A stretch of DNA of 64,000 bases from Agrocybe praecox. Lineage: Eukaryota > Basidiomycota > Agaricomycetes > Agaricales > Agrocybaceae. The stretch spans positions 248,001 to 312,000 of the forward strand of contig OZ024849.1 of the NCBI GenBank assembly GCA_964017145.1. The letters are read 5' to 3'. Both the position numbers and the translations under genes were made by a program. Each line of letters opens with the position of its first letter. Position 1 is the stretch's first letter. Below are positions 32,739 to 45,737 of this stretch, piece after piece. The notes beneath the pieces were generated by a model, which was given only the letters and a program-made list of their open reading frames with translations, made no database searches and was not told the DNA's origin.

Positions 32739-35700
32739 TCAGCGAATATATATAACTTCAATGTTTGATGGTGCAGGGAATTTGGCATGAGACATCGCCC
32801 TAGGTGTCCAGGAATGTCGGCGATAGTAAATGTGCCCACGTTCCCTGTGTCTCGTAAGAAGCATGAAAATTGGAGTAAATGAATCCTCGTGCTGCGCATA
32901 GCCCAGAACGGCCAACCTATACTTCATATCTGCATCACGTTCAACTATGCCTTCCATCCATTTGTCCGTGGATTCTTCATCGTACATTGACATAGCAATG
33001 CTGAGGCCGTGATTGGTAAGGGTAAAGTGAGGAGGTGGTGGATTAGAAATTGACGAATCATTGTCGAGCTGCATATCCTCCTCTATAGTGTCATATCCAG
33101 ACGCGAAGCATCTGGGACCACCAGCAAGCAGCGATAGGCCAAACGACGCAGTACCACTCCACAAGAACAAGTTGCGATCGTTGGACCTTTGCATAATAGC
33201 TTCCTGTAAGCGATAAAACGCGTTCTTTCCCTCTCCATATGCGATAGGTATGTTGATATCAAAGACACCAAGAAGCGAATAAGCCTGGTCTTCGATACGC
33301 GTAGTTTCACGTTTTGAAGCCCATGCAAGACGACCACGTATATCCTTGAGCCCAGGCTCGAAGTTCATAAGTTCGTTGAGAGGGATTTTAGTGATCTTGG
33401 AAACTTCTTTCATTATATACGCATCATCACCCTCGTCGGGAGTGGCGTCTGAGCTCGACAATGAATCGCTGCATTGGGACTCAAGGTCAGATGAGTTGGC
33501 TGCTTCGTCATCATTGACTAACTCGATCTTGTACTCTTTCTGACGAGCTCTAGTAATTGGCGTCCACTCGGCGTCGTAAAATTTGAGCGCCTTGGGAGCA
33601 AGCAGCTCCTGCAAGGTCCATCCTCTCCTGAACCATGGGTCGTGTCGAAGGGGATCAGTGTCGGAAGTCGCACCCAGGTGAATGATGCAGACGCTAGAAT
33701 TACGATACCAGAGAAACATCGACCGGATGGATTCATCAAGTTCGGCGCTGCTTGACTTATCGATGCAGCATGTATCGATCCATACCAAGTCGGTCCCATG
33801 TCCAACGAAAGCCACGTGGCAAAATTCGACGAGTTTCTTGAAGCCTGCGTTTATGTGGCTCTGGTAGAGGTCCGCTGTTTTGATGAGTTTAGCGAGGGCA
33901 GCTAGTATATCGCCTCCATTAGCCTCAACAGTCGACGGTCCCTGATGACTTATTTCCACCAACTCCGAAAGAATGGACGTATTCTTGAGATAATGGTTGT
34001 TGCGCTCGCAATGGTGTATGAGCTCTTCGACAGCATCAAGAGTGACATCTTCAAACCGTTGAATTTCCGTGAACGTCACTTCGCTGCTACACCATCGGTG
34101 CGACAGGATAGCGTATCGCCCTTCTTCTTCGACTGCCTTTTGCAGGTGCGATACAATATCTGGCATCTCCATTTCCATCAAAAGCTGGATTTTTTCCCTT
34201 GCGGCTCGACGAAGCTTCGCAGAGATAATACTAATAGCGGCCTGAGATTGCATGGAGAGAAGCTTCATTGTGCTGATGCGTAGAAGCCGGGTGGGAAAGT
34301 TATTCCTGACATACGAGGGCAAAAAGAACTCTTCCAAGTAAAACACTAGTGTGGGCTACGTCAGAAAGATCTTCAATGAAGTCAATAAAGAAAGATAGGC
34401 ATACCTGCTTGGTGAAAAATTTCTGTTCAGGGGAGTAATGAGTGCGCGTCGGACAGATTGCCAGATAGAGTCAAATTAGCACCCACCACGAATTTTTACG
34501 ATCTCCCAATATTCTAGCCCAAAAGTCTCCTATAAGAAAATCGTTCGGTTTTAGGACATGAAGGGAAGGTAGCATCTGATTAATAAACACTTACGTTGGA
34601 AGATCCTGACGCACGAGAAACTATGGAAAAGGTCAGTCCTGAAACATACGCATGCGAATAAATACTTACTTTCATCGTAGAAAAGCTGCATTTGCAATAT
34701 TCTGTCCAACTCTTCGGGGGGATTTAGAGGCGACAAGAGGCCCTCCTCATCAGAATTGGATAGAGATGGAGGGACAGGAGGGGGTGGAAAAAGACCATGG
34801 TTCAGCGCTATAGAGCGCGTTTCCTTCGGATGTATATCATGTGAGACGGGGTTGTGGGCGGAACTTGCATCATGAAAATATTCTGCAGCAAAAAATGAGA
34901 AATCAATCGTCTTAGACGACCTCTGGTTATCAATGGGCATAAAAACGTACCTGCACTTCCTCTTATATTGTCCATCCCCTCTCGGTCACTAGCGTGGAGA
35001 TGGATCAACGGTGACGAAGTAGACACATTATCGTCACAGGACAGATATTCTTCAATAGACACGGACGGTATGTCGGGACTGGTTGGAGGAGAATATACGT
35101 ATCTCCATTCATGAGCTGCGGCAGCATGTCTATCCCTATGCTCTGGGAGATTCCGGTGGTAGTCATCGTCTCTTGTCCTTGATGCCGATGCAAATGCTGA
35201 AGTGCTCGGAATTTGGTCGTAAATTCTTCTATCCGATGCTGAAGTAGCCTAAGTAGTCAAGCTAGTCAAGTTTAATGACCGGACATTGCTTGGAAATTGA
35301 AACTCACCTCGACATCAGCCTGATGAGGTCGTCTTCCTCTGGACCTTCCACTGCGCCACAGGTGACTTGAATCGTGCGCGCCCAGACGACTACGATCCCG
35401 GGTGTGATGTTGCGGAGGGTACGTCAAGGATCTTTCAATCTCTTCTTGAGGATTAAGAAAGTCCCGATGGTCATTGATTGGGTACGAGTAGTGAAAGTGC
35501 CGAATTGGTGGTGGTGGTCTAGTGGACGAAATCTCGGGGCCGCGAACTTGGGAGGGTGGAGTTAGGTTCCTTGATTCCAAACGAGTATTTCTTGGGTATA
35601 ACATCCTATAATTCTCGGGCTCTTGATACCCTCCATTGAATGCTATCCTTCTGGGGTTCGATTTCGATGAATAGTGGATTGATTGTGGGTTGTTGTCGCG

Positions 35701-36003
35701 ATTTGACAGATTTTGGTCATAAGAGATGTCCGTTGAAGGAAAGTACGACGGTCGAGCTTGTTCCGAGTAGTTTCTATGCATATTGGAAGGGGGATATGTG
35801 TATGAAGTAGTCTGTGGAGGTCCTGTTGTAATTACGGTGAATCCAGTGCGGGCCGTGGTGACCTATAATAAGACGACGTACAAGTTCCCCTACTAGTATG
35901 AGGTTATGACAACAGGCCATATCTGATTGTTCGTATGCCTATCGTAAGCAGCGAGGTTCGATAAGTCCATATCCATAGAAATTTGGTCGAATAACATGGG
36001 CAT
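32739..36003 (-). CDS. HET-domain protein with long disordered N-terminal region (copy 2)
   Basis: Eight exons join exactly in phase: 35914-36003, 35308-35862, 34951-35248, 34670-34882, 34595-34620, 34487-34529, an 18-nt exon 34405-34422, and 32739-34345. The total is 2,850 nt or 949 aa. The first 400 residues are Pro/Ser/Arg/His-rich with no recognised domain. The junction region (EYWEIVKIREIFHQAVFYLE) aligns with the N-terminal exons of the HET paralogue at 36269. The HET signatures are YAILSHRW, EVTF, WIDTCCIDK, RSMFLWYRN and GWTLQELLAP, followed by the C-terminal block with RIEDQAYSLLGVFDI and IAYGEG. It may be two genes if the transcript ends at the TAA at 34476 after intron retention. 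The HET role is family knowledge; the fusion is inferred from the phases. Confidence 0.8.
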
Positions 36004-36268
36004 TAAAATTTGAAAATTTGACCTCCAGTGGCTCGTCCGAAATCGCATCGTTGCTAGTTATTGGTTGGTTTCAATTGTGCTCCGTCGTCCGAACAGTGTG
36101 ACTAGTTATTGTTACTGTCACAGTGACCCGGTGATTCCCATATTGATCTTATCTGCCTTCTTGTTATCTAATCGCAATATCTGGGGTGTAGTGCCACAAT
36201 AAGTACAGCAGAAAGCTCATCCGCATCGTAAAAAAAATCAATTCATATTCCAAGAAAAGGCCTTCCAA

Positions 36269-38361
36269 CTAACGGATATATACAATCTCAGGGCTTGGTG
36301 GATCTAGGAAAGAAATAAAGGGCGTAACTCTTGGACGCCATGGATAACGTCTAAAATATGTATTCCCGCGAATCTTGTGCTCGGTCAAGATCATAAAAAT
36401 GGGGAATAATACCCCCTCCAATTTTGCATATCCAAGGACCGCTAACCTGTAGATGTCAATCTTTGCTAGAACCCCCGATTTGGTGACTGCGTCGATATTT
36501 TTCACCAATGTCTGAATTATGTGATCGAATTTATGGTCAGGATCCTTAAGCCATTCCATCGTATAAGTTGTGTCGTAAAGCGATATTGTAATGGCTAGTC
36601 CATGATTTGTAATATTGAAGTGTGGTGGGGGAAGGTTTGATGGCGATGACAAGGCGAGTTCATTGAATTGGACATCTTCTTCACTCGCATCGTAGTTTCC
36701 AGAGAATCCCAAGAGTGTTCCTGAGAGCATAGAAGACCTAACGGACGCATCCCCATCCCAAAGGAAGAGGTTTCTGTCGTTAGAAAATTCCATGATTGCT
36801 GCTTGAAGACGATACATTGCATTGTCTCCTTCTCCATATGCAATTGGTATGGTGATGTTAAATATTCCGAGTAACGAATAAGCCTGATCTTCAATGCGGG
36901 TCGTTTCTCTCCTTGAAGCCCACTTAAGGCGCTCGCGTATATTGATTAAACCAGGCTCAAAGGTAAGCATGTCGGATAATGTTATGCGAGTTATAGATGC
37001 AACAGTTTTGATGAAGGAATCGTCGTTGGATGTGGTCAAAGCGGGCGTGGTACCCGCAGTCATCGCGGAGGCAAGGATTTTGTCATTCTTCTGCGAGGTC
37101 GATGTGAGCGGGCTCCATCGAGAGTCGTAAAACTTGATAGCCCTAGGAGCGATGAGCTCTTGGAGAGTCCACCCGCGAGCAAACCAGGGCTCATATGCAA
37201 GCCCCTCGGCCTGATGAGGATCCTTGGAGGTAGACGCTAGATGCACGATGCAGATATGCGAGTTGCGATACCACCTGAACATTGAGCGTATTGATTCATC
37301 CAGCTCGGCGCTGCTGGATTTGTCTATGCAGCAGGTGTCCATCCACCCAAATAGACACCCATATTCCTGCGATGCCGTTTGACAGAACTTGACGAGCTTG
37401 CGAAATCCAGAGTTTATGTCGACCCCAGACCCGAGAAGCTCCAAATCATCTAGGAGGGATGAAAGAGCGAGCAAAACTTGGTCATCATGACTGTACTCGC
37501 TCGTACGCGATATTTCCTGCCCGACTAATCTGGCCAACTCAGACAGGAGATCTCGCCGGTTGAGGTAGTTTCGATCCGCCATAAGGATATCTTGCATTGC
37601 GGATATGGCGTGTGGCGTGATTGTATGTATGCGATGTATGTCTCCAAAGGTTACCTCGCTCCTTCCCCATCTGTGAGAAAATACAGCGTACCATGGGAAG
37701 TTTGCGAAAGTTTTCTCCACATATGTTGAGCAATAGGCATAGTCCTGGGTATCAGCATCTCCGAATCCACTTGTCAGGTCCCTATCAATCCACTCTTCTA
37801 TGTTGTATTTGATGATTCCGTGAATGGTATCTCCGACGAGGGTCATTCCTTCCGAGGATAGGATCGGTATTACTTTCATGCTATCAAGCACGATAAGACG
37901 CGTCGGCAGGAACTTCTGCATCAGTGAAGGCACAAAGCCCTCAAGAAGTTCGTTCACTTTGAAAAAGCATTTCAGTATCTTCTAAATATTAGTCTGTGAC
38001 AACTTACCGTTTACTATCATTCCTACAGAATACAAAGAATACAAGTCACTCGTTGACTCATATCACAATTTTTTGTGCTAACCTAATATCGATGTTGTTT
38101 GGGCGGACGTCAGACTAGACGAATATCGCTAATCGCCCAGATCGTCATTTAGGAAACAATAGATATCTGAATAGATTTCACACCTCGGCTATTGAGGTAA
38201 GTGTAGAATTATTAACATTCCCATGAGTTAGAACTAAGGTTAATCTTAAATTAGTTCAAGTAAACGAACGGATTGATTTAACCCATACCTTGATCGTAGA
38301 ACTGTTGAAGTTTTTTTACCCTGGAGTTATCTGCAGCGATTGCAGAATTAGGGTCTTCCAT
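36269..38361 (-). CDS. HET-domain heterokaryon-incompatibility-like protein (copy 3)
   Basis: The main exon is 36269-37981 (571 codons including stop). It has the HET signatures YAVFSHRW, SEVTF, GWMDTCCIDK, RSMFRWYRN and RGWTLQELIAP, then RIEDQAYSLLGIFNI and IAYGEG in the C-terminal block. An upstream exon at 38289-38361 begins with ATG and ends, like copies 1 and 2, after an FYD motif in phase 1. An 8-nt exon (GAATGATA, before gtaaac) would join both in phase, for 597 aa. That micro-exon is speculative; the main exon is secure. It differs from copy 2 by lacking the long disordered N-terminal region. Confidence 0.85.
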
Positions 38362-39795
38362 GCAAGGCGTGGAAGATGCGACGTAATTTTATGTGCCAAG
38401 AAATACCGTTGGTTGTACGTTGTTGATCAAAGAACGCGTTAGTGGAAGAAGGAACAGTTGCGATAACAAGCCTTGTTTTGATCTCATGAAATCGTGAGAA
38501 ATCACACGTGGGAACCTATATCAGGGCGTGGGGCGTGCATTTAGATCAAGAACACATCCGACTTGGGCCTTGTACAAACTCCCCAAGCTCCAGATTTTTC
38601 AAGAAGACACTAATATATTACAGGGTAATTGAATACATACTCGTACTGCGTTTTACCTGCCACAATAAACGAACTAAGAAAATAAAATTCAATTAGTTGT
38701 ACCTAGTTAGGGAGAAAAGAAGTTTATCAAGGAGCCGGCATCACACAGATAGAAGAAGAAACTCTGGGGTAATGTCAAATTTTGATGGGTATATGAGATA
38801 ATCGAATAGAGACCTGCTCAGAAAAAGGACGACAAAATATTAATCAACATTTTTAAGCACTGCGGCATTGGGCTTTCCTGGCACTGAAATGGCCGGACGA
38901 ACACGAGCTGGATGGGCTTGGAGACAATCCTTGCGTAGAGGCTCCTAAAAATGAGCGTCTAGTTCTAAATATGAGGATCGTAGTCATATGTCGCAGCAGC
39001 GACATCCGTTTCACCGAAGAGCAATCCCCCGATCCGCACGACTGGATTCCTTTATGTCGTGCCACTCCTTGGGGCACTCTGCGACCTTCCACCAGATGTA
39101 CATCAGCATGATATATTGAGTAAAACAACCTATTTCAGAGTGTTGGCGTTTTTCTTTCAGTGATGATCGGGTAGATCATCTTACAATCGACAACTCGTTC
39201 GCCATATCGTCGTTGAAGGTATGTTGATTAATGAACTGCGCACTCTTCGTCAATAAGATCTTCGAAGGCAACAGAGATAGGACTGATAGCTTTCTGCTCG
39301 CGTGTGCATTTCATAGAGTCAAATTTCGCGTCATTTCGTGTCAAGCTCCATACAACGCGTCAAAATAGAATATGTAGACGATCTAATCTAATCGTAGCAG
39401 AACAGTTTGCACTGCCACGATGCGACATATCTCGACACAGACGCATTGACTTAAAGACCTTTTAATCGACTTCAATACAATGCGTACACTTTTCATTGCA
39501 CAGTACGTATACCGTCTTTCCACGGTTGCATTTACAAGATAAGGTATAAGCTCTTGGCCGCCACAATGGATCTCAATGCACGTTTAATTCGTTCATTCTC
39601 TGATCTACCTTTCTCAATTTATAGGTCAATTCACATTATATCGTTTTGTAAAGCCACAAGACTTCCTACCTTGACTCATTGTCTGTTTTCAACAACGAGT
39701 ATTTAATCTGATATCCTCTACCTGATCATACTTCTAGACGTTCCTTTTGTGTTGGTTGCAGCCACTCTCGATATCGCCACTCTCCCCCTCTTAAA
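38362..39795. other. Intergenic stretch without a supportable gene
   Basis: Opposed frames overlap at 38853-39128 on both strands without motifs or splice structure. A partial dispersed repeat copy lies at about 39345-39410 (gatctaatctaatcg ... ttgcactgccac). Confidence 0.45.
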
Positions 39796-40623
39796 ATGCT
39801 CTTAGACATAGTCTCCATAATCTGCGAAATGTCGGAGATGATAGAGCACGGGGAATATCAGCAACATTGGGAAGAGGACGAGGAGCTCGCTGCCATCCTA
39901 AATTTGGTACCAACATCGTCCAAACGTCCTGTTGCATATTCCAGTCGCGATCAAGGGCATATTCGAGATGTATTGCCTCAATCTGGCTCCACAGCTTCCT
40001 GTACGCCTCAATCTTCAACTCCGTTACTGTCACATTCCAACGCCAGCTCTCCAACAGTAAAACATGATGTTGATACCCCTATGCCTACGAATTGTGCTCT
40101 TATACAGACAGGCCACGGTATAATACACCTCGATGATTACAAAGAGAACTTAAATTGCGAGGGAACACCAGCGCTGGACAACGACGGAGTTCTCTGCCAG
40201 ATACAGGTTCTTGTGGGAGTTGACGAGATTCCTACCGGACAGAGGCGTAATTATACGAGGAGATCAACATGCAACGCACGTCTGCGGACGTACGAGGAGG
40301 TGAGATATCACCTTAGCACTGCTCACTCGACACCGCACAAGACCTATGACGAAGAAAGCGGTCGATGCCACTGGAAGGGCTGTGACGCCGTCGTTACAAA
40401 TGTCTTTAGACATGTCGTAACTCATATTGGGTATAAATGGTATTGTACACAAAATGGATGCACGAGCTCATTTAGTCGGGATGAAGAATTGAGGACCCAT
40501 CTCGAAGATCATGGTGTTCGCATTCCGGCTGGACATTACTTGGACGGATGTGCTAGAACCTTCAAGAAAATAATTAAGGGTAGAGTAATAAATCAGAGTC
40601 GTAGTAGGACCATGTTAAGATAG
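39796..40623 (+). CDS. C2H2 zinc-finger protein (copy 3), 275 aa, apparently complete
   Basis: Single exon from ATG at 39796 to TAG at 40621-40623. The N-terminal 150 residues are acidic and Ser/Pro-rich. Three finger-like units follow: a degenerate CNARLRTYEEVRYHLSTAH, then CHWKGC with HVVTH, then CTQNGC with HLEDH. This is the fullest member of the family seen at 2-301 and 29225-29602 and suggests what the others have lost. It probably acts as a DNA- or RNA-binding protein. It lies tail-to-tail with the 7TM gene at 41152. Confidence 0.75.
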   Translation: MLLDIVSIICEMSEMIEHGEYQQHWEEDEELAAILNLVPTSSKRPVAYSSRDQGHIRDVLPQSGSTASCTPQSSTPLLSHSNASSPTVKHDVDTPMPTNCALIQTGHGIIHLDDYKENLNCEGTPALDNDGVLCQIQVLVGVDEIPTGQRRNYTRRSTCNARLRTYEEVRYHLSTAHSTPHKTYDEESGRCHWKGCDAVVTNVFRHVVTHIGYKWYCTQNGCTSSFSRDEELRTHLEDHGVRIPAGHYLDGCARTFKKIIKGRVINQSRSRTMLR

Positions 40624-40862
40624 ATATACTGCATGCCGTCATATCGGTCAATTATATATTGGAATAGAAATCTAGACGATATAGAAATCCAATCTGCTTA
40701 ATTATTCAGCTTCACTATCCTTAACTTCAAGAAAACATATATAAAACTCTGTTGATTAGATTGTTAGGGTACGACTCTTAACACACATGTATAGCGAGTT
40801 TTTTCTGATAGTTTTCTATTGCTCTGAGACCCGAAGGATAAATGTGATCATGGACGCTGTTC

Positions 40863-41038
40863 CACCGTGGCAGTGCAATATTGTCTAATCCGTACTGGTA
40901 GATTAGATTAGATCCCTTGCCTGCATGACAGCAACGCGTCCTTAGCCGAATAGCCATCCTTTGACCACTACCGCCATTGTGTGAGTCTGCTCGACGCGCT
41001 TCCGAACTCAGCTACGCCATCCAGCTGCATCCTTGACT
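40863..41038 (-). repeat. Dispersed repeat family, inverted copy
   Basis: On the minus strand the blocks run in the same order as at 3826-4007: gtagctgagttcggaagcgc, then gatctaatctaatc, ending attgcactgccac. It sits in the short space between the zinc-finger and 7TM genes. Confidence 0.55.
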
Positions 41039-41151
41039 TCTCTACCACAAGGTCCTACACTGCGAGGGTTACAATTTGACATATTTATATGGAAATAAAA
41101 TTTTACTCAAAGCATGAGGAGATGAAGTCGTTTATCTATGTTAATAACTAC

Positions 41152-42457
41152 TCATGAATCATTATCAGCTACATTTAAGCCTTCTCCATTGTCTGTATCT
41201 ACGTCGATGTCATGTTTTATGAGTGGACCTGGGTTGCCTGCTGCCAATGTTGATTGCGATCCGAGGGCACCAAGTCGTTCCAATTGATTACTAAGACCAT
41301 TAAGGGTAGTTAGCTGGATGGAATTCCTACGAGGCATAGACTCGGAGATAACGGAGGGATGATAATCTGCGGCCTCATGATCTGGAAACGAGTCCGAGGG
41401 GGCATGATGAGCTGCCCAAGTCGCACGGCACATACGGGATGCTGAAATGGTCATAAGCATGACATTGAGGACCGTGAACGTCATTTTATACGGTGCTGCA
41501 GCAGATTTTACGAGGAGGATTACAGCTGTTGAGATATGAGCAAAGAAGGTCGTTCTATCATGTGGGAAGGTAGTATATGTGAGAATCAAAAAGTTGGTGA
41601 ATAAAACTTAGAGAGACTCACAAGTAGTATGTCTGAATCCCACGGAGAATGACTAGCATTGTTGGTGGCACGTGGCTTCCCCAAATAATTGTCTGCATTT
41701 GCAGGCGTAAATTGAATTCTACATGAGTCATTCGGAAAACTTGAAGAGACACTGCAAAAAGAACGAACGTGCTGTTCGCAAGTAGCATAATGGCTGCTAT
41801 TGCGACATAACTTTCCATTCCTGAAATGAAACAGTACTGCGTGCGGTTAATTTGCGATCCGGTGGCACCCAAGATAACTGTTGATGAGGCTGTGATCACA
41901 GCAAACCACATGAGCCAGAAAAAAATGAGCACAATTGTATCCCGATATAATGCATTTATCCGCAATACCAGCAGCAAGGTAGTAAAAGCCACTGCGACAG
42001 GGTAGATAGAAGTGACAACCTTCTGCGTAAAATAACAGCTCTCAAATGGTACCACTAAGAGGAAGGTGAATCGCACGCAAAATAAATAGTAAAAATATCT
42101 AAACCCGGCACACCTTGATATAGCATGTTTGAAATTACGTAGGTGACCGATGCCAACCTAGGATCAAAGACGGTGAAAGCAAAGGTCAGGAGACACGAAA
42201 GAAAAAAGAAAATGCTGATGTCTTACCTGGAAATCATATAGGTGAGTCTTGGTAGGAAGCGACTTGTCTGTAGCATTCTGTACTCCGTGCATATATGGCT
42301 CAGTACATCCCATACCAGCACCTTAATTGAAGCATAAAATTAGCGTCCAGTTTGGATGTACACATAGACCTTGAGCTCTACATACGGCACTCAATGCCAC
42401 CAGGATATATGCGGAGATGTTGATTGAGAAGGCATTATCTGGCGAAGTGCCATTCAT
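41152..42457 (-). CDS. Orphan seven-transmembrane-type membrane protein (copy 3)
   Basis: Five exons, 42386-42457, 42227-42321, 42114-42157, 41622-42054 and 41152-41554, join in phase to 348 aa. Internal exon sizes (95, 44, 433) equal those of copy 1 at 5410-6735. Landmarks are VWDVLSH, the YVISNMLYQ segment, VVPFESCYF, INRTQYCFISGMESY, GIQTYYL and the KMTFTVLNVMLMTISASRM helix, then an acidic tail. Hydrophobic segments fit about seven membrane passes. It is more diverged from copy 1 than copy 2 is, so it is an older duplicate. Function in this Agaricomycete family is unknown; a receptor-like role has been suggested only by topology. Confidence 0.85.
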
Positions 42458-45400
42458 GATGGCGCGAGGTCTTGGTATATTGAGCACAGGATGGTAGTAA
42501 AACGAGTGGTCTGTGGTATGGCCAAGAGGTACAGAAGGAAAGGAATAAAAATTGTTCATTTAACGACGTCTTCACCTTCGCCTTTCCGAGAAAGCAACAA
42601 TGGCCAAATTTCAAGAAGCCGTATACTACCCCATCAGAAGTGCAGATCCCTTTGAAGATCTCTACACAGCAGAATCTCAACAATCTCGCCCTGCCATGAT
42701 GCTACGGTGCCCTTATTGATACGCGTCGCCTACACATGTAGCAGACAAAGCCATTCATTCTTCCCATTGCTGCCAGTACGAATAACAGTTGCGCTAGACT
42801 GATACGTTAACTTATCTACTTTTGACGCGTTCATCGCGCTTCTTTGAACTATAGAATATGTAGAATACGTTCCTAAAAACATAGAATTTCCTAAGCACGG
42901 TGCGTTAATTCTAAATATACATATTTTCTCGAAAGGGCACCTTTGTATATCAATTTCAATAGAATTTCTGTGGATCTATCATATAAGCTAACCTTTGGGT
43001 AAGGTATTTCCATGAAGTATCATTACGTCGTTCTACCTAGGCCTTATTTGCCGTTCTTCAGTGCATCGTTATTAGGCTATTTACTTTTTTACACATCGAT
43101 GTATGTACCAGCCGTATTCGAGGAAAAGGAAGACCAAAAAAATTACAGGAAAGAAAGAAAAGAAGAGAAAAAATATTAGAGACCCAGACACCAAAAAGTG
43201 AGTTCAGAAACCATCGACGCAGACGAGTCTGACGTCGTATCTGCGATAACGAAAAAAACAAAAAACAAAAACGGAAATGGTGAAAGAAAAATCGTACGCT
43301 TGGGGTCCCGTAAATGGGTCAACACAGACGGATAAGAGAAGAAATTAATAGAGATAATACAACGTCGCTACGCCATTCTGTGAGCGGCGAGCGGCGTTGA
43401 GGCTCGAGGGTGGCATAAACAGAATGCATCACCGATAACACCCATCCACCGAGCAGCAGTTAGTGAAACATCAAAATTCGGTTGAACAAAGTTTACGAGA
43501 CGATTTCATTAAAGCAGAGGCGATACGATTGAAAGGAAGAGTGGACAGAAGAAAGAACAAAAAAAAAAGGTCACGCCGTAGAACAAAAAGGCAGCAGGAC
43601 TTCGTTCGGATATGCAAAAGGTTCCAATTCAAGAAGAAATTGAAACAGAATATGCCAATCGACGATGTCCAGAAGAGGTTGAGACACGGTACACAGAGAA
43701 GTCAGCCTGCCCCTTCCCCGTCATGTTTTTGGAAATCAAAGATGGAAAAAATAGAGCGTACAATGTACGTTTGATTTAGAATAACAAAGGCTAACACATT
43801 CTGCATCTGCAGATAATTGTCGAGTATCGCAAGATGGAGAGAGAGCCGCATGGGAGCAATCAAATAGTAAAAATGGAAGAATTAGAAAAGAGTCGTTGAA
43901 GAATCAACACAGAAGTAGATTGTGACGTTAACGGGGGTAGAGGAAGGTGAACAAGTCAGGGGTTGGGAGGCATGGTGTATGCCGTCGCAGATCTTCATTT
44001 TCAAGAAATTTCTGCTGCTACCAACGATACCTCGCTGGAATGCGAATATACGCAAACAAACGCGTAGAGCTCAGCGCTCAGGCTCGTTAAATGATGCAAC
44101 GAAGTTTACAACGTATTTGGGAGGTGGCGGGCCGGTCATTGAAGAACCCTGCGGCAAGAACTAAGAGGCACAACGATGCTCTTTTCGTGTAAGTAATCCC
44201 GGACGAGTTCGTTCTTCACGCTCCTGCTGCTGTGGGTGCTTCGAAATAGCACAAGGCTGGGTGAAAGCCAAAGAGTCATACTGTTCGTTATTCTGAGCAC
44301 TCTACGCACAGATGCGGCTTCGTCATTTCGGCACGGAGAAGGTCGTGGGCGTGAGGCGTTGAAAATTAGATAGCCGCGCGGAGGTCCTCCGTCTTGAGGA
44401 TCAGAGCGGCAGGAGGGCGAAGCTAACGGTACGCAACCTTGACTTAAAGGAAGTAATTAACCGTCTGGGTGTCGGGAAATTCAAGGAGCAGAGCCATCGA
44501 GGAGGACAGAAGGGACGATCGACGGTTGAGTTCACGGAGTTGTGGAGAGTTCATTGTTCTTGACAAATCCACGACAGAAACAGGAATGCACAGTTTCTTC
44601 TCGTCCCGTACTGTTTTCCTCGTCGTTTCGTCCTGTATGGGATTCCAGAGCCTTGGTTGGAGTTGCAACCATTCCTAAGATGGTGACATGACTTTGGTTG
44701 AGCTGCTTGTAGCACGAGAGATGAAGGTTTCAGCGACCTCTTCGTCGGTGGCTGGAAAAGGGGGACTTGAGACTAGTCGGAGTAGTATTGCACTAGCCAG
44801 ATAGATTCGCCATTGGAATTCGAATCGATGCAAAGTTTGTGCTCGATATAGCATATTGTCCTCGACTCGTCCGCTAAGCCATTGACGTGAATCCCAAGGG
44901 TCGTAGGTTTCTTTCTGCTCATGAACGTTGCTCCCGGACCCTTCCGTTGACGGACTTGGTTCCAAACTTCCAGCTTCTTTGAGGCCCATGTCGTTATTTT
45001 AGCTCCTGATTGACGGTACAAGTCTCCATAACGTCCCTTATTCGCGAGCTCAAGCTCCCCATCCCCGGCGCAGCACGACTATACGATGGGAAGTAATGGC
45101 GGCATATCCATAAAGCAGCTCGTCATGCTTGTTTTCCAAGGAATGGATCCTACGGTCTTCGGATACCAATGAACCCGGAAAAATCGAGTGGCCGCGACGT
45201 TCGAGAAACAGCGAGCAGGACGCTAGAGGACGAGGAGGACGAGGTGGTGGTGGAACAGGGAGACCAAACATCGAACAGTTACGTTGGCGACGAGAGGTGT
45301 TCGGGGTCCGGCACTCGGCATCCGGGTTCTGATTATTCACTGTCGGTTATAACGGTTGCCTTCTGCTTTCGATCGACTTTTGGCACGCCAAAATGAAGTT

Positions 45401-45737
45401 ATTAACGATATATGCTTGAAAGGAACCCCCTATCGTGATTATAAACATACCTCGGTCACGTTCGTTTGATAGTGGAGCTCATGGTAACAGGAAACAGCTC
45501 AACGAGAAATACAGTCAATCAATATTTACAATTTTGCTCTTCACCCAACCACCAATTTATTCAATTTAATAGAAATTAAATTTATTATGACGCTTTTCAT
45601 TATCAACTAAACAAGTTGCGGCCTCGCTCCGCTTCGGCGTTGGGGCCCGGGGCATGATAAAGATGCAATGAACACGATTTAAATTGGATAAAAATTAAAA
45701 TACATTCGTTTGTCGATGTACACAAAAAATAGCATAT
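42458..45737. other. Long stretch with no secure gene
   Basis: About 43080-43900 is strongly purine-rich on the plus strand, which creates Lys/Arg-rich frames without convincing structure. On the minus strand, frames at 44675-44989 (including YDPWDSRQWLSGRV and FEFQWRIYLASAILLRLV) and 45050-45340 (Pro-rich) look partly protein-like and could be exons of one unrecognised gene, but no consistent splice model was found. Confidence 0.35.

Noticed and set aside
34476..36003. Separate 411-aa gene upstream of the HET gene
   Set aside because: The model is possible to the TAA at 34476, but the alternative donor at 34486 and an 18-nt exon join it in phase to the HET exon, with paralogue support.
38853..39128. 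Overlapping open frames on both strands
   Set aside because: Neither has a start in context, splice structure or motif; mutual openness points to base composition.
43463..43774. 103-aa Lys/Arg-rich frame
   Set aside because: It starts at GTG and comes from a purine-rich strand bias, not from a recognisable protein.
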